Source: Mytilinidion resinicola (lineage: Eukaryota; Ascomycota; Dothideomycetes; Mytilinidiales; Mytilinidiaceae). From it: DNA of 64,000 nt. Of the stretch, positions 1 through 10,693 are shown in pieces (the stretch's first letter is position 1; each line of letters begins with the position of its first letter). Below the pieces are notes generated by a model. It saw only the letters and a list, made by a program, of their open reading frames with translations. It made no database searches and had not been told where the DNA came from. Both the position numbers and the translations under genes were made by a program. The stretch lies in NCBI RefSeq assembly GCF_010093595.1, contig NW_022985442.1, forward strand, positions 1,172,185 to 1,236,184, written 5' to 3'.

Positions 1-250
1 TTGTATTCGCAAAAGTGGATGTCCGGAAACCGAGGTCCTATTCGTAAAAGCATGGTAGTTTTAATCTAGCCGTACCTCATTCTGATATTAAGAGGGAGAG
101 CAGATACTAGTAGAAGTGAACGTTGCCACTTGTGTCTGTGACATCGGATTGCTCATCGTTCGCCAAGATGGCCAGTTCGGATGGGTTTCGAAGCCTGGCG
201 GGTGGACTAACAGCCTTGCCGTCTAACGACGCATATTACTTGAGGGTTCG

Positions 251-1017
251 TCAGTACCTGTAACCGCCTCCAGGAGGATATCCGCCGTACCCGGGCTGAA
301 TCGGTGGCGTGGGAACCATGGGTGGGATTCTCGTTCTTCCTACCACAGTATATGAATGGTCCTCCTTGGTGGACTCTCGTCTCGATCGCCTGTCCCGCTC
401 GGGTGGCGATGAAGCGTCCCTGTCTCTCCTGCTCTTCTTCTTCTCTTTGGTAGTAGTCGACAGCTCATAGCCTTTATCCACGTACCCCGATACAGCAAAC
501 GGGGGCTGTGACACGCCCTGGGCCCGATCGCTGGGGAGCCGCACCTCGACAAGGCTGTAGAAATAGTCCAGGACCTCTGGATACCGCACCACCGAGGCGC
601 GCCAGTCGGCATCAATCCCGCGTTTCAGCTCAGCATGCGCCTCAGAGATCTGCGCCTGAAGCTGGCCAAGCAGGAACGGGTGGAGCGGCGGGTGGCCCGA
701 ATATTGCATGTAGATGGAGTAGTTGGGCAGCGAGGCCAGGTACGCAGCATGCGCCTGCTTTCGGGTCGACGTGAGGCGCTCGAAGGCGTTCAGAATGTGC
801 TTCCGGGCGTGCGAGATGACCCAGTCCCTGCCACAACATACGTCAGGTTGGTGATACTTTGCGTGCGGCGAGCTGCTACCCACCGTATCTCGGCCAAGCG
901 CGAGTCCATCGCCCGTGTTTCTGCTTGCCTCACGGCGATCTGGAGGCGCTCCGACTCGCACGGGCACTCGGGGTATGCAGGCGCGTTGCATATGGCACAG
1001 TTTGGGGCCGCATCCAT
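251..1017 (-). CDS. Conserved fungal protein of unknown function, two exons
   Basis: Two exons, 1017-884 and 827-251, joined across a 56-nt intron (GTGGGT donor, CTGAC branch site, GTGGCAG acceptor), give 236 residues. The N-terminus begins MDAAPNCAICNAPAYPECPC, a short Cys-rich head with two CxxC/CxC-like pairs that may bind a metal. A helical middle follows (residues about 45-130, including HARKHILNAFERL and a conserved NYSIYMQYSGHPPLHP block). The tail is basic, rich in Ser and Arg, and ends in Gly/Pro/Tyr repeats. I recognise the head and the SGHPPLHP block from unannotated proteins widespread in Pezizomycotina, but I know of no function. The start at 1017 is preferred over an upstream ATG at 1129 because only the former gives the conserved Cys-rich head after splicing. 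Nuclear localisation is possible from the basic tail; that is inference. Confidence 0.75.
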
Positions 1018-1271
1018 TGCGAGTGGGGTCTACTGATGCGGCGAGACCATGCTGGCGAGGGCGAGTTTGCAAACAGAGAGGTGGCGATGTTGTGCAGGTG
1101 AGGCTCAGGCGGCGAAGGTGGTGGAGCAACCGAGAACACGATCCGACGGCGAGTGTGTTAGATTAGACAGGCGGTGACGGCGTACATGATACATGACGCG
1201 GAACGGCTGTTTGGGAAGAGTGTTGGTTTAGCATCGCGAGCTTATGTACGTGGGATGAGTTGTCGCTGTCG

Positions 1272-1481
1272 CTAAAGTCGAGACCCGCCGGGCTTGTTGA
1301 CATTCCCCAGCTTTTCCAGCATCGCATGCATGTCGTCACAAAGCGGTGAGTTCGTGTCGCTGAGGGCCACGGCAGCTGTTATTGGTGGCAGCGAGAACCT
1401 GCGGCGAATGAGATGTCAGTCATCCGGATTCCGGGTGTTGAGAGGCGGGAATCAGCTGCTTTTGACAAACTTGTGCCCCAT
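1272..1481 (-). CDS. Possible 45-residue protein with one intron
   Basis: A tiny gene model: exon 1 is 1481-1471 (ATG GGG CAC AA), a 72-nt intron runs 1470-1399 (GTTTGT donor, CTGAC branch site, GCCGCAG acceptor), and exon 2 is 1398-1272 ending in TAG. The product starts MGHKFSLPPITAAV and contains a short amphipathic helix (HAMLEKLG). A second well-formed intron, 1579-1537 (GTATGT, CTAAC, CCAG), lies just upstream and would be in the 5' UTR, which is the main reason to believe the locus is transcribed. I do not recognise the peptide. It could also be the 3' end of a longer gene whose upstream exons I cannot connect, since all three frames of the intervening segment contain stops. Confidence 0.35.
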
Positions 1482-1536
1482 CGAGTCATGGCATCTCAAT
1501 GCTCCGATTCGTACGCCGAGTGCTTCTATTCATGAG

Positions 1537-1579
1537 CTGGAGTGAGCAGTTAGTTGTGTTGTTGTAACTGCGCACATAC
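1537..1579 (-). other. Probable 5' UTR intron
   Basis: A 43-nt segment with a perfect GTATGT donor, CTAAC branch site and CTCCAG acceptor on the minus strand. Neither flank has an open frame across the junction, so it fits an intron in the leader of the small gene at 1272-1481. The rest of 1580-2186 shows no coding signal that I can support. Confidence 0.4.
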
Positions 1580-2186
1580 CTCCCCATATTGCTACTATCT
1601 TGAGTATCCCGGAATCATGCGTACCCATTTTGAGAATTGAGCAATTGAAAGTCTGTGCTGCCAGTGCCTGTGCCTGATAGGCACTGTGGAGCAGAATCAC
1701 CAATGTTAATATATGCTGCCAGCGAAGTGTTGCACAGGTAACGACGCAGCTTTTCCGACTGAGAAGAACGAAGACGACCAATAACGGATTCAGCAGAGGA
1801 GCCAGCTGGCTCTTTAACAGTTGTTAGGCAGCAGAGCATAGTATCGAGTTTCACATTGACTTGGGTGCCTAATTTAAGTTGTACATCCCGCGCACTCGCA
1901 ACAGCTAGGACTGAAGTGTGCACCTTGTATTTTGATGTCTACCTTGTACGCATCCCAGCTACTGGCGATCCGTCGTGTAGTCATGGCGTCGTGTCCCTGT
2001 CCCAGACGCCGAGTGGGTATGCTATACTATGCTCTGAAAAGGAGAACTCCAAGTAGATTCAGTCGCCATATAGAGAACAAACGCAAAGCCACGCACGGGT
2101 ATCGAAAGCTGATGAACCCACCCATCTAAAAGCACCCAGGCACCTTTTCGCCGAGATATTGATCTGTCCGGTACTTGTCCCCAATC

Positions 2187-3670
2187 TCACGACGCAAACA
2201 CACGCACATTTAAATCCACGCTCCCTGTCGCAATCACGCACCGGATGTTCAACTTGCCAGCCGGGTCTTCCTTCTTCGTCGATCCATTCACGGCGCCATG
2301 CCCATTTGTATCGCCATTTACAGGCGCGTCTTTGACCACACTCGGTGCCCAGCGGATGCAGCTCACAAAGTGCCCGTGCGCATCCTCGACCGTCTTCACG
2401 CACCGTCCTTCTTGGGTAAGGTCCCAGCAACGAATGGTTTTGTCGTCACTGGCGCTGAGGAGGTACTTCCCGCCCGGGTGAAACACGAGGGCGCGTATCC
2501 AGTTGTCGTGGCCGATGAGGGTCTTTATCAGCGTACCGCGGCCATCCCATAGCTTGATAGTTTTGTCTCTTGAGCCGGTCGCCACGAATTCAGCGGAGCT
2601 TGAAGCTGGAGGAGGATTCTTGAGACCCGCTAAAGCGGCGAGATGAGGGTACGATCGCGGGGGAGCGAGGGCCACACACTCGACGACATGCTCATGGCCA
2701 AGGAAGACGCATTTAGCATCGCCCGAGGCAGCATCCCATAGGCGAGCAGTCTGGTCATTGCCGGCAGAGACGAGCCAGCGACCGTCGAAGGAAGGCGTTA
2801 CGTCGCGGACCCAGTCGGCATGGCCACGAATTGTTTTAACGCAATATCCTGTGGTGACGTCCCATATCCGAAGAGACTTGTCTCGCGAGGCAGAAACAAG
2901 GAGGTTGCCGGAGGAGGGGGCGCCGGCAGCTCCGCTGGGAATGAATCGAATGGCGGAGACTGAGTGATCGTGGCCGGGAAGAGTGCGGATATTCTTGTAG
3001 TCATCTGAGGGGTCCCATAGCTTGATTGTGAGGTCGCTAGAACAAGAGGCAAGGAGAGTGCCGCCTCGTGGTCCGCCAAAATCCACGTCTAATACGCCTT
3101 TTGTGTGGCCTTTTACAGTTCGCTCGAGCTCACCGAGTTCCCAGTCCCAGATCTTTATTGTGGTGTCTTCGGAGCCGGAAGCAAGGGAGGAAAATATGGG
3201 ATGAAATGCTACGCAGGTAATGGGCTGGCGATGCGACTGAAGCGTATGACGAGCGGGAGATCGAGGGAGCCAACTGGCAGGGTCTTGGTTCCTTCGAAGG
3301 AGTGATGTGGGGGTCGCAGAGTCGAGGTCGGCTTGGAGGCTGTTGTTGCGGGCTTCGAGCTCCATTATCTAGGTCGGATGAGCACTTGGATAGATCCATA
3401 TGGGGAGTCATCGTACCCTTTTCTGCAACCGCACCACACTAGTCCACTTCTTCTCGAGTATGCCCTCATATTTCTTCCGTGTTGCGTCGTCAAAACTGTC
3501 CCCTATGCTGAGCTCTTCACGGAGGGCTGCTGCTGTGGATGGGAGATTGGCGGAGGAGAGGTATGCTATCAAAGCCTTATGACTGTACTAGTGTCAGTAG
3601 TGTCCTCTTCAGCGTAGGGGGGGAGGCCGCACAGCTCCTCTGCTTGCCGCGGAGTCAGGATCTGGCTCAT
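2187..3670 (-). CDS. nudF: Nuclear distribution protein PAC1/NudF (LIS1)
   Basis: Three exons (3670-3633, 3582-3417, 3368-2187) encode 461 residues, the usual size for fungal LIS1. Intron 1 (50 nt) has an ACTGAC branch site and intron 2 (48 nt) a GTACGA donor. The N-terminus [13 protein letters not shown] followed by [13 protein letters not shown] is the LisH dimerisation motif. A short coiled coil follows at about residues 60-85, then a seven-bladed WD40 propeller (for example [37 protein letters not shown] at the end). LIS1 binds the dynein motor domain and, with NudE, loads dynein at microtubule plus ends for nuclear migration. The gene is divergent from an XMAP215/Stu2 gene, another plus-end regulator. 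The longest single ORF starts only at 3365, inside the protein; the two 5' exons restore the LisH domain. Confidence 0.95.
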
Positions 3671-4493
3671 CGCGGCGGGCGTGTGCTCATCCGGCGAGCC
3701 TCTAGACAGTGCGCTTGAACCACGAGGTGTTTTCCCAGGCGTCAAAGTGGTCCAGCTCCAGCTTCCAGCTCCAGCGGGAGTCTTGTCTCAGGAATTCGCC
3801 TGGATATCTCTGGTTTATGCGTCTTGGCGGTGGTTGCAGGGGGCAATTCCACGTCTCGTTGGCAGCGCAGAGGAGGGGATGTCGGCGGCGGCACACGTGG
3901 TATTCGTCTTGCAGACTGAAAGAAGGTCAGTGGTCAATCTCGGGGTTGCTGGGACGCGCGCGATGGTGTTTTGGCATTGTGCGAGGCGGCGTGTGGGCGG
4001 CGTTGGATTCGATGATGTCGGGCACGTTGCCCCAGAAAAGACGTTGTTTACTTCGTTGGCGGGCCTCTCGCACCGACCCACCTCCTCCACATCCCACCTC
4101 GCTGCCTACCTACACGTCGCCCTTTCACCAGTCTCGCCTCAGTGATACCCATACCCTCTGCGCTTTGTATTATTGCATCTATTGTCGCATAGTTTCCACC
4201 ATCTCTGCCGCTGCCCGCCAAACGCACCAGCCTCACTGCTTTGCGTCGAGATTGCTTTATAGCACCACCACAGTTGTATGTGAATTGCGCCTTCTTCGAC
4301 CCCCTCCCCAAATACTCTACACCCATATGGCCACCCGGTCTTTTGTATCTTACTACCTCCTATCACCATGCGCAAGCGCTGGCTCCGTCGACTGACCTCA
4401 CGAATAGGCCTCTCATCGTCTCCAAGAAGCCCCGACTCCACGGGCCCTCCGCCCAGTAGCCCCCAATCGAAGAAGTCCACACGTAAATTCACC
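3671..4493. promoter_or_regulatory. Shared divergent promoter region of nudF and the XMAP215 gene
   Basis: This 823-bp gap lies between two outward-facing genes, so it must carry both promoters. Pyrimidine-rich CCTC/CACC runs precede the plus-strand start. I see no clear TATA box. Several open frames occur here but they overlap in different frames and show no protein features, so I call none of them genes. Confidence 0.6.
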
Positions 4494-7315
4494 ATGGCAG
4501 ACGCCGAGCCTGAAGACTTCAGCGCCCTTCCGCTACCAGACCGCTTCACCCACAAGAACTGGAAAGTTCGGAAAGAAGGATATGAAGCCGCTGCCAAAGA
4601 GTTTGATATCGCCCAGAGCGAAGCCGATCCTCTGGTCAGACAGTTCATTCAAGATTCTGGAATATGGAAAGGCGTGGTAGCCGACTCCAACGTGGCCGCA
4701 CAGCAGGAAGGCTTAGGCGCATATTGCTCATTTCTACAGATTGCTGGAGAAAAAGGCTGCACGCGGTAAGCTCGCTTGAAAGTCTTGCATCCCTAGGCGA
4801 CTGTATTCTTATGTTTGTACAGGACGCGAAGCCACACCATAGGTCCTATCGTCGAAAAGGGACTTGCCGCAATGCGCCCGGCTGCGAAACAGAAGGCCCT
4901 CGAAGCACTAATGCTATTAATTGAGCTCGACAAGGCCGACCCTGTCATCGAAGAACTCCTCCCAATGCTCTCTCACAAACAGCCAAAGGTCATCGCCGCG
5001 ACACTGTCCGCGTTAACCTCGATGTACCATGCATATGGCGTCAAGACAATCGAGCCGAAGCCATTGCTGAAGGTCTTACCTAAGCTCTTCGGCCATGCGG
5101 ACAAGAATGTGCGCGCCGAGTCGCAGAACCTGTGTGTCGAGTTTTATAGATGGCTCAAGGAAGCTATGAAGCCCCTTTTCTGGAATGATTTGAAACCCAT
5201 CCAACAACAAGATCTGGACAAGCTATTCGAAAAGGTCAAGGACGAACCTCCACCAAAGCAGGAGCGGCTTCTACGTTCTCAGCAGGCCATCAAGGAAGCA
5301 GCACCAGCTGCAGCCGCGGAGGAGGAATATGAGGAGGAAGAGGAAGCGGCTGTTGATCTAGAGCCGGAGTTCAATCCCATCGATGTCACTGCAGCGATTC
5401 CCAGTGACTTCGGAGATCGACTAGCCTCATCCAAATGGAAAGACCGCAAAGAAGCTTTGGAAGATCTCCATAAGGCCATCAACCATCCAGCAATCCAGGA
5501 CGCAAATTTCAACGAGTACATGAACGGATTTGCGAAGAGCATGAAGGACGCAAACATTGCAGTAGTCACAATTGCTGCAAACTGCGTAGAAACCTTTGCG
5601 AAGGGCTTGAAAAAGAACTTTGGTAAATACAGATCAACTGTCATGGGCCCAATGATGGAGAGATTGAAGGAAAAGAAGCAATCTGTCACGGACGCTATTG
5701 CCGCCGCACTGGATGCTGTTTTCATGGCGACGAAATTGTCAGACTGTCTCGAAGAGATCTTGGAGTTTATGAAACACAAGAATCCACAAGTCAAGCTCCA
5801 GTCGACTCTCTTCCTCATCAGATGTCTCAAAACTACGCGCGAAGCCCCACAATTACCAGAAGTGAAGTCAATGGCAGAAGCATCGACGAAACTTCTTACC
5901 GAGTCACAGGAAACGCAGCGATCTGCAGGTGCCGAGGTTCTTGGTACGCTTTGGAAGATCATGGGTGATAGACTCATGATGGTACACTTAGAAGGCCTGG
6001 ACGAAATCCGGAAGACAAAGATCAAAGAGTACCATGAGACAGCGGAGGTCAAGGCGAAATACAAACCAAAGGCCGCTGCTCCACCTCCCAAGGCTGCCGC
6101 CGCCGCTCCTGCGCAGAAAAAGATGTTTGGACAAAAGAAGGCGAATGCGGCCGCAGCAGCCGCAAAACGCCCTGCGCCACGCGCCGCACCACCGCCGCCG
6201 GTAGAAGAACCAGCGGCACCTCTGGCACCACAACCAACAGCCCGTCCCGGTGTATCCAAACTAGCGCCTCCTAAATCTGGTCTCGCACCTCCAAAAGGCG
6301 GACTCAGACTACCAAACAAGAGTTCAGGGATTGCCGCTGCATCACCTAGACGAGCAGTCGTCTCACCTCCACCAGAAGAGTCCGCACCACCACCGCAACC
6401 CAAACTCGGTCTTGCCGGTCGCGGTCTTGCAGGGAGACCACTAGGCAAGCCCGCGCCGCCACCAGCCGAATTCGCCGCACCTCCCCCACAGAATAATGGC
6501 CTCGCCGCTGTCGAGCGCGCCGAACTCGAGGAGCTTCGCGGCGAGGTTGAGCACCTCCGTCGCCAGCACGGAGAGTGGCGGTCCGAACGCACTAGATTGA
6601 CCTCTCAAGTCCACGAACTCCAAAACCAGAACGCCCAGCTCATCGAGGACCACACGAGGGACGTGCTTTCCATCAAGGCGAAAGAGACACAGTTGGTTCG
6701 CGCGAGAAGCGACTACGAGTCTGCAGAGCAAACAGTCCAAAATCAGCAGCGCGAGATGGACCGCTTGAAGCGTGAGCTCAGTCGCCAGGTGCGGGTATCA
6801 AGCCCCCCGCCCCAGGATTTCAGCGACGCGATCTACGCCGAAACAGGTGTCAACGGCGGCGCCGGAGGGCGCTTTGGAGATTCAGGCTACGGCGGTGCTA
6901 TTTACGGTCGACATCGCGCAGCAGTGCAGTCACAGAGCCCGAGCGACGAGGGTAAGGAGAATGTCGACTCAGATAACTTCACAGCACAGAGAGACGCGAA
7001 ACAGAGTCCGAGAATTAGCCGGGAACGGACGGCGCCATCTGCCACTGCGAGAAGCTCGCAATCGAGCAGATTGGGCAGTGGGACGGCGGGCCGAATGACT
7101 CCTCCAGATACGATTGGAGGTGCGGCAAACGGAGCGGAGAGCTGGAAGCGTGCAGCGGAAGTTACACAGAATCTGAAGGCCCGGATCGAGCTGATGAAGG
7201 TATGTTGATATTTGCTTAGAACGCGTCTGCTTAAGCGGTCCAGGATCTCTGAACATTACACTAATGGTTACTGCAGGCTAAGCAAGGACTCGGTAGGACG
7301 CCATCGCAGTCGTGA
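4494..7315 (+). CDS. XMAP215/Stu2/Alp14-family microtubule polymerase
   Basis: Three exons (4494-4765, 4823-7199, 7277-7315) encode 895 residues. The start ATG sits in ACCATGG; an in-frame ATG at 4368 would add 42 Ser/Arg-rich residues and cannot be excluded. Residues about 1-240 and 286-500 are two TOG (HEAT-repeat) domains that bind curved tubulin, as in yeast Stu2 and A. nidulans AlpA. Residues about 500-640 are Ala/Pro/Lys-rich, a typical lattice-binding linker. Residues about 649-747 form a coiled coil for dimerisation. A Ser-rich stretch and a 13-residue last exon ending in GRTPSQS follow. Two TOG domains plus a coiled coil is the fungal layout (animals have five TOGs). The last intron carries a CTAAT branch site. 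The protein should act at plus ends and spindle poles. Confidence 0.93.
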
Positions 7316-8872
7316 GCGAAGCGTGATGTGTGAGTTTTTGTGTGTAACGGAATCAATTCGCGGAGTCAGGTGTCAGGTTTGCGTCGTGAGCGAAGACTAC
7401 GATGAATTTCCGGTGTAAACCAGCCTGCTTCCTTTCAAAACTCCTCTCTGCTTCTACCAACGCATTGGGCTTGCGTAGAAGCATCAATCATTTCTGGTGT
7501 TCGGTGGGGTTTGGGTTTCAAAGAAGACTTCGTTGCCTTTTGTGCTGAACAGTCTTCCTTGGACGACATGGGAGATGACGGTGGGACTATCAGATATCCT
7601 AGTAATGCATGCAGCGAGTTTGGTTATTTTTTGTTAATTCGAGATCTTGGTGTGAAAGACGGCAGTCTGCCTCGCTCAACATATTCTAACGCATCAATTC
7701 CGAAGACACTTGTCGCCACCCCTCTGATTTGTCATGTTTAGGATTGTAGGGTCTTGTCTGAATTACTCACAATGCGCCGGAGTGCCTCAGACAGTGGCAA
7801 GCAAGAGTTCCGAGAGTCTCGTCTAGGTACTGTATTCCTCGCGAGCGGTCTAGATAAGATGGAAGATCGTGATTCAAGAATACAGGGAGAAAGTGAAGTA
7901 CAGGTCGGCGGTCTTGGAACCAGTCGCTTATTCTGCCCCTGATTAAGCCGTTGATGATGGTATCGTGGGTGATGTTACTAGAGCAATTCACCCCTTTTTC
8001 ATTTCGTCACGTGCTCGGTTCGGGCGTAGCGCGATGTTTAGAGGTAGTCCATTGACTGTTGACACTGGATGGGAGATGTGGCAATGCTTTAAGATGACTG
8101 GAGGTTGGTGTTGAGGTCCTCGTCACATTGCTAAACCCCTTTCTGAACAGAGCGAGAACAGAAATAGAAATACTGCCAAGATACCGCCAAGGGTTTTGGT
8201 ATCTTGGCGTTTCTCGAAATGCCAAGCTACCACAACCTTAAGATTTCCTGCAACGATAGGGACTTATAGAGCTAAATGAGTAAGGGAATACGTCTAGAGA
8301 CTCATGTAATTGAGGAGGAGAAACGCTGCTCGAAAGTAACACATTTTGGAGGCCCTTGAGAAGATAGACCGCCACCGACAGGGACCACCAGCAAGACCTC
8401 ACAAGCTCGATACGCTACGACACCCATGCAGTGATCCCGCACCCGGAAACCGCGGCGTAGACGCTGCCGCAGACGCAATTGCCAGGTCAGTCTCTGGTTC
8501 TGGGTCCGACCAGGATCGGACCGCCGGGTGAATACCGACTAGGATTAAGTTTGGTTCGGGAATCCCAAAATCTGGGTTGAGGTTAGGATAAAGTTGCGCT
8601 GGAAGCACGGTTCGGGTCGATCACGACGTTAGTTTCGCCGAGGGCGCTCGACGACGTGCTAAATTCTTGAAGATGATACTGACGAGATGTGGTAGCTAAC
8701 TTTCTATTAAGATATTCTTCGCCATTCTACTGCAATAGTATATATTATAGATCCTATACTTCGCGAGCGATCTTCTAGAGACTCGCAACACGATACTTAG
8801 CTTTATCGTGCTTTTATTCCTCCCCTCACGTTTGCATCCATTCAGTCGTCTAAGAAAAGCAAGAAACCAGAA
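7316..8872. other. Intergenic, no supported gene
   Basis: This holds the 3' ends of the converging XMAP215 gene and the secreted-protein gene. Short open frames occur (for example 7511-7741 and 8346-8531), but they lack domains, splice context or compositional bias. I see no RNA gene. Confidence 0.5.
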
Positions 8873-10693
8873 CTACTGTAGGATTCCACCATGCTTGCGG
8901 CACGCTGTCTTAACTGATGCAGGCGTCGTCGTCGATTTGATGGTGTACCTAGGACGGTATTAACTTCGGAACTCGCGGGATATCGTAGGCTTAACTTACG
9001 TAGTAGTGCGGGTGACGGTTGTAAAAGAGTAAGCGAGGGTATAGATGGTCTTGCTCTTTGTGGGCGTAGGGGCAGTTACGGTCACAACGGGTAGCACTAG
9101 AAGGATCAGTCACGCAAACATTAAGATTCAGGGTGCGTGAGCGTACCTGTGACACCGTTTGCCACGGTCACGGGGCTTGGTGTTAGAGTAGATGTCGTGT
9201 TGACGCCGGCTGTGCAAACAAAGAGTCAGTATACGTTCAAGTTAGAGAATCTTGGGGCTCTCTTACTAGTCAAGGTAATCGTGGTTGCAGGAGCAGTGCT
9301 GCCGTGGTTAGCTTTTAAAACGTTGATGATGTATAATGTTGCGCTTACCTAGTTGCCGTTTCGGTGGTCCAATCCGAGGTGGTCGAATCTGGGACTAATT
9401 AGTGACGGTTTCATGAGGAACACAAGGTAGTTTCAACGAAGCGCACCTGTGACCACGAGTGGCTGTGCGTCCGGAGCGCGTGCCTCCAGATTTCTCGCCG
9501 CAAGTCTCGCCTTGCGCTCCTTGAGGTACTTGGCCATGTCGAATTCGCCTGCGTTATTGTCGATGCGGCGGAATAGCCTTGCCGCCGGGGTCGACAGAGC
9601 GGCGGCTGTGGCCACGGTTGGTGTGATTGTGCAGGTCGGGTCAGCTGTAGTTGCCCTTGTTGGCGAAAGACAAGAGGCTGTGACAGTCTTGGTGGCTTTG
9701 GCGATCGCGAGACTTCAGAGGACTTAGCAAATGATCAAGGGCATGAACAAAACAATCACGTACGTATACTTTGTAAGCTTAAAAGTGTAGAGCGTCTTCG
9801 TGGTCGTCGACGTAACTTTCTTAGGCGTGACCCTTCCAGGAAATTAGCATCATCTAAATTATACAACCAGGCGAACATACGTAGTTGTCGGCTTCACGGT
9901 TACAGATGCGGTGGTTACGGTCCTGCAGCTGTTTAGCATAACTCCTCGGACGGAGGATTGGAGAGTAGGGGACGCAGGATGGCATACACAGGGTTTAGCG
10001 TTGATGTCGAGGTGTCTGTGGTGGTAACAGTACTGTTGACGACTGGCGTTGTGGTTATAGTATTGGTCACTTCGTATTGACTTAGTGCTCTGCATTCATC
10101 ACTCTAGGAGGTTTTCTGGAATACCTGTGGGTGTGTACTAGATCGCTCATTAGTAACGACCTGCGTAGATAATAAGCTGGGAAAACATACTGTGCTTGTA
10201 TTTTGGGGCCCGACGGATAGCTCAAAGTCACGCTCATAGGCAATTGGCGCATCATTGCCATTGTTGCTGAGGATCAGGATTGACCACGGACCTGACCATA
10301 ATTGGTCCTTGTCCAAAGGGCTGTAATAGTTAGTGCTCTGCATTCCAGCTACATGGATTTACTGCTTACCAAGTTGACAGCTCGTCCGTATCATCCGGCT
10401 GGAGGTTAGTATCCGTGCAGAGGTATTGGTCGCCATTTGGATCGACGAAGACATTCGTGGCGGTATCATTATCGCAACCTTCACCATTAGTTAGTGATAT
10501 TTCAAGAGTCTTCTTTCGGTCAATCACCTTCAAACTGCGACACAAACGTGAATGGATCACTGGATAGGGAATTTTGGAAGTATGAACCTCCATCTTGAAA
10601 GTCCATGCCAAAAGACACGCAATCCGCCAAAGCTGAGCGAGCCGTCAAGGCCAACAGGCCTATCCGGCAAGCGAACGTCGAGAGGGAATGCAT
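8873..10693 (-). CDS. Secreted Thr-rich protein in about 12 exons
   Basis: Exons that I can place: 10693-10528, 10478-10370, 10320-10191, about 10080-9988, 9922-9881, 9832-9770, 9712-9447, 9394-9349, 9298-9267, 9209-9147, 9096-9000, 8948-8873. Introns are 48-65 nt with standard donors and branch sites. The product (about 390 residues) starts with a signal peptide (MHSLSTFACRIGLLALTARS). A Cys-containing globular domain follows (starting ADCVSFGMDFQ, later YERDFELSVGPQ). Then come strings of Thr/Val/Pro (TVTTTDTSTS, VVTVTAPTPT), a basic helical insert (MAKYLKERKARLAARN) and a Cys-containing tail ending KHGGILQ. This matches a family of unannotated secreted fungal proteins I recognise by pattern. 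The junction between exons 3 and 4 does not keep frame with any acceptor I tried, so one boundary is wrong or there is a frameshift. Probably extracellular or wall-linked and O-glycosylated; that is inference. Confidence 0.65.

Noticed and set aside
5279..6592. 437-codon minus-strand ORF opposite the XMAP215 gene
   Set aside because: Antisense shadow of a well-supported coding exon; its Ser/Gly/Ala runs mirror the Ala/Pro linker of the real protein.
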